Shown: positions 15,386-25,319, counted from the stretch's first letter. The stretch is 49,438 bases of DNA from Paraburkholderia panacisoli (GCF_008369935.1 NZ_VTUZ01000057.1:1-49438), one strand, 5' to 3'. Notes: a model not told the origin generated them from the letters alone. Made by a program: numbers and translations.

Positions 15386-18319
15386 TCACGATCCGGCCAA
15401 GCGTCGCCATGGCGTTGCGTCGAGCAGCATCTCGAGATAGCGGTCGATCGGAAAGCTCAACGTCCCGCGGAAATTGACATGTGCGAAGTGCGCCGGCCCC
15501 ATCCGCCGCAGCCAGTCGTCGTCAACCCCTTGACCCTTGCTTCGCCAACGATCAAGGGTTGCCTGGATACGCTGCGTATTCCATGCAATGACCAGATTTG
15601 TTAGCAGCGTCAAAGAGCCGGATATCGCGATCATTTCGTCGCGGCGCCGTCCGCGCTCCGGCGCGATCTTGCCGGTATAGATCGCGCGCTGCAACTGATG
15701 GACCGATTCGCCGCGGTTGAGCAGCGTATGCATTTCTCGCCTGAATTCAGTGTTGCTGAAGTAATCGCACAGGAAAAGCGTGCACAGCAGTCTGCCAAGG
15801 TGGTCTGCTGCCCGGTACACCGGGTCGCCCTGCGCCGCGCTGCCGAACCGCTGCAATGCGACCAATGCGCTCACCCGTCCCGCATGAATCGATGCGACGA
15901 GGCGCAGCAGTTCCGTCCAGCCCGCGCGAATCGCCTTGATGGAGATCTCGTAGGCGACGACCGCTGCCAGTCCCTCGGGCGCAGCCACGCCTTTCGGCAG
16001 ATGCAGTTTGCGTTCCGAGAGGTTGCGCAGACGCGGGCAGAGATCAAAACCGAGCAGCTTCGACACCGTCATGCCTACGTTCGTGTATCCATGCGTGTCT
16101 ACTGAAAGTCGCAACAGTCCGCCGTCGTCGCGGTTCTCGTTGTGGCGGATCACGCCCTCGATCGCCACTCCAGCCTGGCGTTCGTTCAGCACGATGGGCT
16201 GGTTATAGACAATGCCATGCTGATCCAGCACGTGCGTGTACATGCCCACCGCATGGGTGCGACGTCGCGGATCGACCCGCACATAGACGAGGTGCGGTGA
16301 CGTATCCAGGCTCATTGAGTCGCTCGATGCCTGCCGTCCGGTACCCCAGAGTTTCGTAATCGGATGCGTACGCTGGAACTCCACCACGCGATCGTTTGCA
16401 CGCGGCAGCCGACCGGGCATCTCAAGGAAGCGCATTGCCGTCGAAATGTGCGCCGGGTCCAATTGCGGGATCATGGCGGCAACGCTTTTCGCGTCCAGTT
16501 CCGTGCCATGGGCGATCAACGCAGCATACAGCTAGACGAGTTCGTTCGCATCGTGCGCCTTGCGTGACCGGAGCACTTCACTGAAGCCAGTGTGGGCATC
16601 CATCTCCATGATCATGTCGGAGAACTGTGCGGTGCCGATCTCCCTGAATATCAGATCCCGCGTGCGTTTCGGTATGCCATCGGTCGGCAACGCTTCGATC
16701 GCCGACAGGTGCAGCGCGCCGTCGGTGCCGATCGCCACGCGGTCTGCCTCGCGCGCTTCCTCCAGCGCGGCCAGGCCTGCCTTGAGGTGTTCCGTCAACC
16801 GTTCGAGGAACGGCTCCGCGGTTCCCGGCAATCCGAGCGACGACAGGTAGCGGTCGCGTTCGTTTTCCCGTTGCGCGGGTGGAATCAGCAACTGGTCGCG
16901 CTCCCGGAACGACAGGCTGTGGTTGATCCAAACCGAGCCGCGGCGAAGCCCCTTGCGCAGACCCGTGATTGCCGATGCCTCCAGTGCCCGAAACGCGCGC
17001 GTCCGATCGTCACCCAGGACGAGATCGCGCCAGGCGGCGCTGACCGGCACATCGCAGTCGGGCGGCAATTCGGTCGTGCCGCTGTCATGCAGTGTGCCGA
17101 TAAGTTCGAGCTGTCGCAGGCTCGGTTCCGCTTCGCGGCCCACGAAGCCTAGCTCACGTAACGGCCCCAGCAGATTGCGGATGCGGTGATGATCGTCGGT
17201 GAGCGTTTCGCGTACGCTGGCTGCGTGACTTGCCTGTGGCCTGTCCTCGAGGTCCTCAAGCAACTTGCCAATATCGTCGAGACGCTCTTGCGCCGTACGC
17301 TTGCTATCCTGAACCAGAGCCTTGATCGCGACCAGTTGCTGCCGGTATTCGATAGCAGAGCGTGCCTGCCGGACCGTCGTGCCATCGTAAGCCTGCCGTA
17401 CGAGGTCGGAGACCCGGCGCCCTGCTTGATAGAGTAGCGCGTCCGTCAGCTCGAGCAGCGTGATGCGCAGGAAAAAGATCAGCTCGATGGTGCGGGTCGA
17501 CTCCTTGAGTTCGCGGACCTTCGCAGGACGGCGAGCCTGGATACGCTGCGCGTATGCGTGCTGCTTTGCGATTGACACGGCGTCGAGTTCCCACGTATGC
17601 GCGCCGAGCTCTTTGAGGAACCGAACCTTCTCAAGGGTTTCGGTGAGCGTCGTGGTGCTGTGTCGTGCCGGCGGCATCTTAAGCCATTCGAGAACTCTCG
17701 TGCCGGAGGTCCCGTGCTGGGCAGAGAGGACAGCATCGGCGTGCATCAACTGCGTTTCCGTGACCGTTGCCTCGATACGTGCAAGCAGACCACGTTCAAC
17801 ATCCGACCAGATCGCACGGCCGAGATCCCGCAGTTTCCGCTCGGCAGATATCAGAATGCGACGCTCATACAGCCAGCAATGGGCATGCTGGAGCAACTCG
17901 TCGACGGTGAGTGATTCGGTGGCGTCCTGTCGCATCCGCGCTTTAAGTTCCGCCCAATGGCTCGGTCCGATCGACGTGATGCCGAGATATTCGCAAATCC
18001 AGAGCTGATGTTCGTACAGTGTCTTATAGCGCTGATAGAGCGTGCGGAGGGAAGCGATCGTCGGGGTGGGCAGGCTGAGCCGCTCGCCGACATAGCGCAA
18101 CAGCTGGCGTGGCAGTGTGCCGACATGATCGAGAGTGTGGCCACTGGCACGCAGAAAGACCAACTGGATCGCGACGCCAGCACGGTGATCGCGCCGAAAG
18201 CGCTCGTTGACTGCGGCAACGTCGCTGTCAGTCAACGCGAAGTAGCGCTCCACGTCGAATTCCGAAAGTCGGGCGGGCAGGCGATCGTGTCCCACATAGC
18301 GAAATTCCAGACCTGGCAT
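15386..18319 (-). pseudogene. tnpA: Tn3-family transposase TnpA with an in-frame amber stop
   Basis: The frame from 18319 reads a complete Tn3 TnpA of about 977 codons: an N-terminal domain (MPGLEFRYVGHDRLP...), a long helical middle, then the catalytic part (SSD near 16330, VDTHGYTNVG, LNRGES) and the C-terminus HFAHVNFRGTLSFP. One TAG at 16532-16534 (ELV-stop-LYAALIAHGTELDAK) interrupts it; the frame is unchanged on both sides, so a single substitution, probably CAG to TAG, explains it. Only amber suppression or read-through would give active enzyme. Confidence 0.88.
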
Positions 18320-18444
18320 CTCCGCCTCCCGACAAGGTCGCGCGATCCGTAATCGCGGGCAGCTATGTTATCGCAGATACTTTTGGGACCTCCTGACAAC
18401 AGTCAGAGCCGCTGGCAGCCTTATAAATAAAGGCTCTGCGGAGG

Positions 18445-18480
18445 AACCGCCAGATTTGGCACGAAAAGGACGATTACCCC
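18445..18480 (-). repeat. Right terminal inverted repeat of the Tn3 element
   Basis: Runs AACCGCCAG...GATTACCCC on the plus strand. Coding sequence of the truncated chemotaxis gene begins at the next base. Confidence 0.85.
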
Positions 18481-19911
18481 ATTACGGAATACAACACGGT
18501 GGTTCGCGACAACGTCGCAAAAGAGCGGGCAGTGTCTAGCGTGCTGGTGACCTTCAAACTGCAGGTGCAGGAGTGGAAGGACATCCTGTTGCGCGGCAAG
18601 GACCCGGCGAAACTCGAACACGGATGGGCCGCTTTCGAGCAGCAGGAGCGCTCCGTCGACGACCAGACCCGCGCGCTGCTATCGAATCTCGACGAAGGCA
18701 AGGGCCGTGCGTTGGTGGAGCAGTTCGCGGCTGCACATTCGACGATGGGCCTCGGCTATCGGAAGGGTTTTGAAGCCTTCAAGGCCGCGGCTTTCGATCC
18801 CACAGCCGGCGACACCGCTGTCGCGGGCGTCGATCGCGAACCGGCGCACTTGCTGGCCCAGGCCGCGCAGGAGATCGCGGCGACGAGCGCGGCCGTGTCG
18901 ACGAAAGCGGCTGCCGACGCGAGGCAGGCTTCGGCGATCAGCGTCGCGCTGATGCTGGTGGCGTTCAGTGCGGGGTTGGGTGGGGCGGTCATGTTCAGTC
19001 GCTCGATCACGCGGCCGCTCAATCGGGCGCTGGATGTCGCGCGCACCGTCGCGCTCGGCAACCTGACGACCGAGTTTCATGCGACAGGTTCGGATGAGAT
19101 CGCAGACCTACTCGCCGCACTAAAGGATATGCAGATGAGTCTGTCGAGTGTGGTCAGCAATGTGCGGCGCAATGCAGAAGGGGTGGCGACAGCGAGTTCC
19201 GAGATCGCGGCGGGCAATCTGAGCCTGTCGGCACGGACCGAAGAGCAGGCGGCATCCCTCGAAGAAGCCACATCCAGCATGGAGGAACTGACCAGCACGG
19301 TGCGGCAGAACGCGGGCAACGCCCGGCATGCATCGACGCTCGCGGGCACCGCCTCCGAAACGGCCACGCGCGGTGGCGATGTGATGGGGCGCGTGGTCGA
19401 AACGATGGCGGGTATTTCGGAAAGCTCGTCGAGGGTCGGCGAGATTATCGGCGTCATCGAAAGCATTGCGTTTCAGACAAACATCCTCGCGCTCAACGCC
19501 GCAGTCGAAGCCGCGCGCGCGGGCGAACAGGGGCGCGGCTTTGCCGTCGTCGCGAGCGAAGTGCGCACGCTCGCGCAGCGCAGCGCCGGCGCCGCAAAGG
19601 AAATCAAGGCGTTGATCGAGCAGTCGGCGAGCCGCGTGGATACCGGCAACGAGCTGGTGCACGGCGCAGGCGGGATCATCGCGGAGATCGTTCAGTCGGT
19701 GCAGCAGGTGACGGCGATCGTGACGCAAATTTCCTCAGCGTCCGACGAGCAGACCACCGGCATCGAACAGGTCAACATGGCGGTCAGCCAGATGGACGAA
19801 GTGACGCAGCAGAATGCGGCGCTCGTGGAGCAGGCGTCGGCGGCTGCGCAGTCGATGGCCGAGCAGGCGACGGCGTTGCGGGAAGCGGTCGCGGTGTTTC
19901 GCATCTGTTGA
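18481..19911 (+). pseudogene. Methyl-accepting chemotaxis protein, 5' end lost to the Tn3 element
   Basis: Open from the Tn3 end; the first usable start is GTG 18499 (470 aa) without a ribosome site. What remains is the end of the periplasmic sensor, one membrane span (about 144-165, SVALMLVAFSAGLGGAVMF), a HAMP domain, and a full signalling hairpin with the conserved tip IESIAFQTNILALNAAVEAA. The first membrane span is missing, and so is any tail after VAVFRIC, just before a GCTAGC repeat cluster. The left side of the Tn3 element does not carry the missing 5' part. Probably non-functional or mislocalised. Confidence 0.85.
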
Positions 19912-20046
19912 TGTTTGTTAGTTCTGCTAGCCGTGCTCATTGGGTTTGCTAGCGAAGGAATGGCTGTAGGCCATGCCCGATAAGGCTCGACGGGCGAATG
20001 GCGGTTCTTCCTTCCGTTGCGTTTCAGCAACGAGCGCGCAGCAGGT

Positions 20047-20367
20047 TGTCCGCTAATTTTGCTAGCGCGTTCAGCGTGTCCTCTAATTCGGCGAATGTGG
20101 TTGCCGAGCGGCGCGATAGGTACGTGGGCCAGAAGCGGCAGTAAGCGTAAATGTCGAGGTCATTTTTTTCGATCCTCAGACGGGACCCATCTCAGTACGC
20201 TGATCAGAAACTCCCTAAGGTATGGCACTTTAGGCGTCACTTCGGCGGCCTTCAACATTCCTTGGGTGGATTTCGGTAAGCGCCGTGTCGTGCTGCGCTT
20301 ATTGAGCCGTTCCGGGCAGTGAGTTCGTGTTCTGGTGGAAAAGCCGCGCTAGCAGAATTAACGGACA
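20047..20367. repeat. MITE-like 321-bp unit with 23-bp inverted repeats
   Basis: The left arm at 20047-20069 (TGTCCGCTAATTTTGCTAGC plus GCG) recurs inverted at 20345-20367 with 21 of 23 positions equal. The interior has no credible gene. Further GCTAGC copies are at 19926, 19948 and 20391. No protein of an autonomous partner is recognised beside it. Confidence 0.55.
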
Positions 20368-20378
20368 GCATTAGCGCT

Positions 20379-20558
20379 TCAATGGACACCGCTAGCAAAA
20401 TTAACGATCTCCAACAGCGGCACATCTTTCCGTTCGGCCAGCGACAGGCCGATCTTCTCCGGCTCAAGTTGGCGATAGGGACGTTCGAGCTCACAGATTT
20501 CGAACGTATCTGTTTCATCCCAATCGGTGGTGATCTCAACGCGAATTGTGATTTTCAT
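20379..20558 (-). pseudogene. N-terminal fragment of an ISKra4-type transposase
   Basis: 59 codons starting ATG 20558 behind GGAGGG. The product begins MKITIRVEITTDW and has FEICELERPYRQLEPEKIGL, which I recognise as the start of ISKra4-family transposases (normally over 400 aa). The frame ends in EIVNFASGVH, where NFAS is encoded by AATTTTGCTAGC, i.e. the gene is cut exactly at a repeat. Family call rests on recollection of the N-terminal pattern. Confidence 0.6.
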
Positions 20559-20759
20559 CCCAACCCTCCGGCGGCCATGGCTGCCGCAATCCTGGGCGCC
20601 CTGCGCTGAAACCCGAAGTTTTTAACGCTCCCGTTTGTGAAACTGGATGGCCACCGGTTTCTTGCCGACTTTTGGGCCAATTAACGTGTGATGACGGCGG
20701 GCGAGCGACAGGAAATGCCAGGAGCACCGCGGCGCTCCATGGGCTGATCGATACAGGTC

Positions 20760-21095
20760 TCAGGAAAGAGGCATGGCCAGAAGTACAGTGACCGTGGCGG
20801 AAGACAAATTCTTGAGTGCCCGGGCTTCACCTGGCGCGAGACGGCATGAATCGTTGGTACGTAGTACCTCCGTACCGGCTGACGTTTCCACGGTCAGCTC
20901 GCCTGACAATACGACGTAGTGCTTCTCGACGGCAGATGCAGAAAGCGATGTGTAGCCGCCTGGCTGAATCGTGGAAACGCCAAGCCACAGCGTATCCGAC
21001 TCTCCTGCCTCATGCCCTTGTAGCCTCACGCACCGCATCGAAAAATGGTTGTCCGGGAAGTACTCGGGCGCCGAGCCGAATCGTGTGACGTTCAT
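20760..21095 (-). CDS. Cupin-domain protein
   Basis: 111 aa, single small beta-barrel: IQPGGYTSLSASAVEKHYVVLSG forms the first cupin motif and RLAPGEARALKNLSSATVTVLLA the second. The usual second histidine pair is partly missing (Ser/Thr where His is common), so metal binding is uncertain. Its ATG overlaps the stop of the MDR gene by four bases (ATGA), showing translational coupling. Last gene of the six-gene dioxygenase operon; role unknown, possibly isomerase or lactonase-like. Confidence 0.8.
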   Translation of the reverse strand: MNVTRFGSAPEYFPDNHFSMRCVRLQGHEAGESDTLWLGVSTIQPGGYTSLSASAVEKHYVVLSGELTVETSAGTEVLRTNDSCRLAPGEARALKNLSSATVTVLLAMPLS

Positions 21096-22069
21096 GGCGT
21101 GAGCAGAACACGGTCGGTACTACCGCGCAACACCGCCTGATAGGCACGAGCGGCATCGTCGATCGAGAACACTGCCGCCTGATTGATCGGGAATGGCTTC
21201 AACCTTCCACCCACGAACAACGGCAGCAACTGGTCCAGGATTTGGGCTCCATCAATGCTATTCAGCGCAAGCGTGTCGATACCGACGTACGTATGCTGAC
21301 CGCGGTAAAAAGCAAAGATGTCGAACGGGACTGCGCGATCGATCGTGGAGATGAAGATCTGGGTGCCGCGTTTTGCCAGCGCCGCGTTAGCCTGTTCGAA
21401 GTATGGGCTGCCTACCGTGTTATAGATAATATCGGCGCCGTGGCCGCCTGTACTCTCACCCACGACCTCCGCAATCTTCTGCGACGACGCATCGATCATG
21501 ACCACCTCGCCATTTGCATGCCCGAGATAGTCTTGAGCGGTACGTTCGACACCGAATACCTTTGCGCCGGCGTTCGTCGCGAGCTGAATGGCGGCTTGAC
21601 CGACCTTGCCGTTTGCGCCGAACACAAGTACGACATCGCCTTTTTTCACCCCACCGGCACGGCGCAGTCCTTCGTATGCCGTAATGAACGGCACGCCAAC
21701 GGAACCCGCTTCCTCCATCGTCAGATTGGCGGGTTTCTTGCGCACACCCGCAGCAGGGACAATCAGATAATGGCCATGCGATCCGTTGCGCCGGATGCCG
21801 AGTTCGCCTCCGCTTCCCCAGACTTCCTTGCCGACCAGATCGGCAGGGCCTTCGAGCACGATCCCCGCATAATCACGGCCAGGCGTACGTGGCCACACTG
21901 CGTGCGGCATGCCACCGAGTACGGCCTTCACGTCGCTTGGGTTGACGCCCGCGCTCACCACTTGTACAAGGCATTCGCCGACACCGGCGGTCGGTACCGC
22001 CTGGGGGGCGATATTCAGGTCGAGTGAATCGATACTGGCGCTCGGCGCTGTAACATGTACTGCTTTCAT
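21092..22069 (-). CDS. MDR-family quinone oxidoreductase / enoyl reductase
   Basis: 325 aa zinc-independent medium-chain reductase. GroES-like N-terminal half (VVSAGVNPSDVKAVLGG, GRDYAGIVLEG) and a Rossmann half with GANGKVGQAAIQLA. No structural-zinc cysteine cluster. Uses NADPH to reduce a C=C or quinone. Fifth gene of the dioxygenase operon, 11 bases behind the hexapeptide protein. By context it could reduce the unsaturated ring-fission product (for example a maleylacetate-like acid); this is inference. Confidence 0.88.
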   Translation of the reverse strand: MKAVHVTAPSASIDSLDLNIAPQAVPTAGVGECLVQVVSAGVNPSDVKAVLGGMPHAVWPRTPGRDYAGIVLEGPADLVGKEVWGSGGELGIRRNGSHGHYLIVPAAGVRKKPANLTMEEAGSVGVPFITAYEGLRRAGGVKKGDVVLVFGANGKVGQAAIQLATNAGAKVFGVERTAQDYLGHANGEVVMIDASSQKIAEVVGESTGGHGADIIYNTVGSPYFEQANAALAKRGTQIFISTIDRAVPFDIFAFYRGQHTYVGIDTLALNSIDGAQILDQLLPLFVGGRLKPFPINQAAVFSIDDAARAYQAVLRGSTDRVLLTP

Positions 22070-22080
22070 ATTTTGGATTC

Positions 22081-22617
22081 CTAAAATGTCAAGGTAATAA
22101 AATGATTGATCCTGTAGCGTTCACTCAGTGCGACGTAGCGTGAAGCGGCCAGACTCAGACTGGCGCGTTCTTCGTCGGTGAGGGTTCGAAGCAAACGGGC
22201 AGGGTTTCCAGCCCAGAGTTCTCCGGCGCCGACAATCTTGCGTGGCGAGAGCACGGCACCGGCGGCAAGCATGCCTCGGGATTGGACGACGGCGCCGTCC
22301 AGCACGCGTGCGCCGAAACCGACAAAAGCGCCATCTTCGAGCGTGCAGGCGTGCAGAATCGCGCCGTGGCCAACGGTCACGTCATTGCCAATAATGGTGG
22401 AGAGCCCGTTGGTAGTGCCGTGAACGATGGAACCATCCTGAATGTTGGTCCGTCGTCCAATCGAGATCTTCTGAACGTCGCCGCGCAGCACACAGTTGAA
22501 CCAGATGGAGGACTGTTCGCCGATTGTCACGTCTCCGATGATTTGTGTACCTCGGGCCACGAAGGCAGTCGGATCGACTGACGGAACGAGAGGCACAGAG
22601 TTCAGGACTGTATCCAT
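22081..22617 (-). CDS. Gamma-carbonic-anhydrase / PaaY-like hexapeptide-repeat protein
   Basis: 178 aa left-handed beta-helix (IGDVTIGEQSSIWFNCVLRGD..ISIGRRTNIQDGSIVHG..VTVGHGAILHAC). The three metal histidines are present: H66, H84 and H89. Family members are carbonic anhydrases or, as with PaaY, thioesterases that rescue CoA trapped on dead-end esters. Its start overlaps the BKACE stop by one base. In an operon that makes CoA esters, the thioesterase role is attractive but unproven. Confidence 0.87.
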   Translation of the reverse strand: MDTVLNSVPLVPSVDPTAFVARGTQIIGDVTIGEQSSIWFNCVLRGDVQKISIGRRTNIQDGSIVHGTTNGLSTIIGNDVTVGHGAILHACTLEDGAFVGFGARVLDGAVVQSRGMLAAGAVLSPRKIVGAGELWAGNPARLLRTLTDEERASLSLAASRYVALSERYRINHFITLTF

Positions 22618-23495
22618 CAGCGCAGCCCCAACTGTTCGCGCGCTTCCTTCGCGCTCGCCAGCTCGCCACCAAGCGAATGCACAATGTCACTGGCCCGCTT
22701 GACGAGTGCCGCATTGCTTTCCGCCAGCACACGGTGCGAAATGTAGATGTTGTCTTCGAGGCCCACACGAACGTGGCCGCCCGCCAGCCATGCCTGCGCA
22801 ACCATCGGAAACTCGAAGCGGCCCACGCCAAACGCGGCCCACTGGGCGCCGGTGGGCAGGAGGCTACGGGCATACATCACGGACTCAGGCGAGGCGGAAA
22901 ATCCATACTTCACTCCCATCACGAAGGTCCATAACCCGGGGCCGTCGAGTACGCCCGACTTGATCAGATCAAGCGCGAGATGCATATCGCCCGAATCGAA
23001 GATCTCGAGTTCGGGTTTGACGCCGGCCTCCCGGATCACCGCTGCCATGCGCGTGACGTTCTTCGGCGTATTGATTACGACATCCGCACCGGAATTCATG
23101 GTGTTCAGGTCAAGGCTGCAGATATCAGGACGCAGTACAAGAATATGCTCGACCCGATCTTCGGGGCGCATCAGCGTCGTTCCAGGCGCTGCAACTTTTG
23201 GATCGTCGTCGCTCGGGATAAAGCGTCCGCCTGGGCCGGTCGTCAGATTGATGATGACGTCGGCGTCTTCAGCGCGAATGCGCCGGATGACCTCGCGGTA
23301 CAACTCGATGTCCATCGAGGGGTGGCCGGTTTCGGGGTCCCGCACGTGGATGTGTACCGCTGCCGCGCCAGCGCGTGCCGCATCGAGCGATGCGTTGGCA
23401 ATCTGCTCGGGGGTAACCGGCAGGCCGGGATGTTGCTCGGGTTTCGTCAGATTCCCGGTTACTGCACAGGTGATGATGGTCTTACGTGAATGCAT
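22617..23495 (-). CDS. BKACE-family beta-keto acid cleavage enzyme
   Basis: 292 aa, (DUF849) TIM-barrel enzyme. Zn motif H48-x-H50 in AAAVHIHVRDPETG, then NLTTGPGG and VRVGLEDNIYIS. The family cleaves a beta-keto acid using acetyl-CoA, giving acetoacetate and the CoA ester of the remaining acid. Located behind SDR and dioxygenase genes (25-base gap). In this operon it could split a 3-oxoadipate-like acid from aromatic ring opening, bypassing CoA-transferase and thiolase. Specificity cannot be read from the sequence. Confidence 0.9.
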   Translation of the reverse strand: MHSRKTIITCAVTGNLTKPEQHPGLPVTPEQIANASLDAARAGAAAVHIHVRDPETGHPSMDIELYREVIRRIRAEDADVIINLTTGPGGRFIPSDDDPKVAAPGTTLMRPEDRVEHILVLRPDICSLDLNTMNSGADVVINTPKNVTRMAAVIREAGVKPELEIFDSGDMHLALDLIKSGVLDGPGLWTFVMGVKYGFSASPESVMYARSLLPTGAQWAAFGVGRFEFPMVAQAWLAGGHVRVGLEDNIYISHRVLAESNAALVKRASDIVHSLGGELASAKEAREQLGLR

Positions 23496-23520
23496 GGTGT
23501 TCTCCGGCGCGAGTGATGAA

Positions 23521-24270
23521 CTAGCTCAGTCTGCGGCCGCCGTCGACGACGAGCGTGACACCCGTTGTGAACGTCAGGTGAGTGGCGCACGCCTCGATCG
23601 CGCCTGCGATGTCATCGGGGGTTCCGATTCGGCCGAGCGGGGTGGTCGCCGCCACCTTGTCGTTGAAATCCGCGCCTCGGCCAGGCACGAAGGCCGTATC
23701 GACAACGCCGGGAGATACATTCACGACCCGAATCTGTGGTGCCAGTGCGCGGCCAAGCGACGCCGCCATGATGTCGAGGCCGGCCTTGACTGCGCAGTAC
23801 GCGACGTTGCTGCCAATGCCGGTCGTGGCTGAGATCGAGGACACGTTCACGACCAACCCGTCGCCCGACTCGGCGAGCAGCGCGTGAAACGCGCGGATGG
23901 CGGCGAACTGACCTCGCCAGTTCACCCTGAACATGTCGTCGATCAGATCGTCGGTCAACGCATCGAGGTTGTCGTGCTTGACCGGTTTCGTGAAACCGGC
24001 GGCGTTCACCAGTATGTCGGCGCGACCATAGCGGCCGCGCACCGTGTCGGCGAGTTCGTTGAGCGTGGCGCTATCGGTGATCGAGGCAAGCGCGGCGCAA
24101 TGTCCTTCTCCCGGCAAACTCTCCACTACGGCTCGCGCGTGCGAGAGATCATCCTGACCGACTACGACAACGCAAGCGCCTGAAAGGGCAAGCCGGTGCG
24201 CCGTCGCGGCACCAATGCCGCCAGTGCCGCCGACGATGACCGCGACCTTCTGGTCTAACGTATGAGACAT
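23521..24270 (-). CDS. Short-chain dehydrogenase/reductase
   Basis: 249 aa. Cofactor loop GGTGGIG at 14-20, NAAG at about 89-92, catalytic Tyr158 and Lys162 with Ser near 145. Oxidises or reduces a hydroxyl/keto group with NAD(P). Second gene of the dioxygenase operon, 12 bases after the dioxygenase gene. It has its own good ribosome site (AGGAGG). Confidence 0.9.
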   Translation of the reverse strand: MSHTLDQKVAVIVGGTGGIGAATAHRLALSGACVVVVGQDDLSHARAVVESLPGEGHCAALASITDSATLNELADTVRGRYGRADILVNAAGFTKPVKHDNLDALTDDLIDDMFRVNWRGQFAAIRAFHALLAESGDGLVVNVSSISATTGIGSNVAYCAVKAGLDIMAASLGRALAPQIRVVNVSPGVVDTAFVPGRGADFNDKVAATTPLGRIGTPDDIAGAIEACATHLTFTTGVTLVVDGGRRLS

Positions 24271-24282
24271 GAGACGTTCCTC

Positions 24283-25197
24283 CTATTTGATCGGCGGCGT
24301 GGGGCAGGTCGGCACGCCTTGCGCGAGCACGAACTTGCAATGGAGCGTGTAGTACGCCGCCTTCTGCTCGGGGTGAGGACCGGTGCCAACCTCGTGCCGC
24401 TCGAACTTTCCTAGCAGATCGCGCGTGACGCCGAAAACGACGTCGGAATCCAGGTACTCGGCGTCATCGGCAAAGATCTGGGAGATTAGTGTCGAATAGC
24501 CTTCCGCGACCACAACGAAGTGAAGATGAGCCGGCCGGTATGGGTGCCGATGCTGGATGCGGAGCAACTCGCCGACGGGTCCGTGGGTGGGGACCGGGTA
24601 ACCGGCGGGCCTCAGGCTCCGGAAATTGAACTGGCCGTTCGAATCGGTGAAGAAATGGCCTCTCAGGTTCATCTCCGGCTGGTTCGGATCCTGATTCTCG
24701 TAAAGGCCGACTGGCGAGGCCTGCCACACGTCGATCTTCGCATTGTGGATCGGCTCCTGCTGAGTGTTCAGAATTTGCCCGCTCACCAAGATCACCGGTC
24801 CGGGCGCATTGTCCTGAACGATCGAGGCGCCCAGCTCATAGTGCGGCGAGCCGGCACGAAAGAATGGTCCGAGCAGGGCGCCGCCCGTGCGGTCTTCGTG
24901 AGCCGAGTTGTTCAGCACCTTCACCAAAGTGGAGAGACCGAGCACATCCGCTAGCAACACTACTTCGTTGTGACTGTCCGTGCAGGTCAAACCCACGTTC
25001 TTCAGGAAATCCAGTCCCTGCTCGAACTCTTCGTCGCTCAGCCTGGTCTCGTTCAGGAACGCGTGGCTGTGCCTGACGAGCGCGTTCAGGATTTCCTTCA
25101 GGCGCGGGCTCTCGGTCTTGCTCATAGCGGCAAGCACGATGTCCGTCACCGATGCAGCATCGCTAACGATGCTGCCGGGTTGTACAGATTCCAACAT
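24283..25197 (-). CDS. Intradiol ring-cleavage dioxygenase (catechol/hydroxyquinol 1,2-dioxygenase type)
   Basis: 304 aa from ATG 25197 (GGAG six bases upstream). The N-terminal dimerisation helices (about 1-105) are followed by the catalytic beta-sandwich. Fe(III) ligands predicted at Y166 (GLYENQD), Y200 (PAGYP), H224 and H226 (RPAHLHF). It opens a catechol or hydroxyquinol ring between the two hydroxyls. The block LDSDVVFGV..L and length resemble hydroxyquinol enzymes, but substrate is not certain. First gene of the operon; its promoter is overlapped by a LacI-type operator. Confidence 0.92.
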   Translation of the reverse strand: MLESVQPGSIVSDAASVTDIVLAAMSKTESPRLKEILNALVRHSHAFLNETRLSDEEFEQGLDFLKNVGLTCTDSHNEVVLLADVLGLSTLVKVLNNSAHEDRTGGALLGPFFRAGSPHYELGASIVQDNAPGPVILVSGQILNTQQEPIHNAKIDVWQASPVGLYENQDPNQPEMNLRGHFFTDSNGQFNFRSLRPAGYPVPTHGPVGELLRIQHRHPYRPAHLHFVVVAEGYSTLISQIFADDAEYLDSDVVFGVTRDLLGKFERHEVGTGPHPEQKAAYYTLHCKFVLAQGVPTCPTPPIK

Positions 25198-25211
25198 TTT
25201 ACGTCTCCGTT

Positions 25212-25253
25212 TGCAATCGATTGCAGAGTAATACAACAGCTTGTAGTTGTCAA
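25212..25253 (-). promoter_or_regulatory. Dioxygenase-operon promoter with LacI-type operator (site A)
   Basis: On the minus strand TTGACA (25253-25248), 17 bases, TACTCT (25230-25225), running directly into the perfect palindrome TGCAATCGATTGCA (25212-25225). The operator lies over the transcription start. Same geometry at sites C and D. Confidence 0.8.
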
Positions 25254-25319
25254 AAATTGTTCTTTAAAGTGGAATTGAGGGAGCGATCCTGGCGGTAAGA
25301 AGAGATTTGCTGAGATTTT

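Larger units (their letters stand above)
15102..18480 (-). mobile_element. Tn3-family element, transposase only
   Basis: A 3.4-kb element bounded by 36-bp inverted repeats that match at 34 of 36 positions and have GGGG at the outer ends, as in Tn3. Inside is only a tnpA gene on the minus strand; there is no resolvase or passenger. The flanking 5-mers differ (TACCC left, ATTAC right), so there is no target duplication, pointing to a rearrangement after insertion. A second, degenerate copy of the left repeat lies at 15188-15223. Confidence 0.85.
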
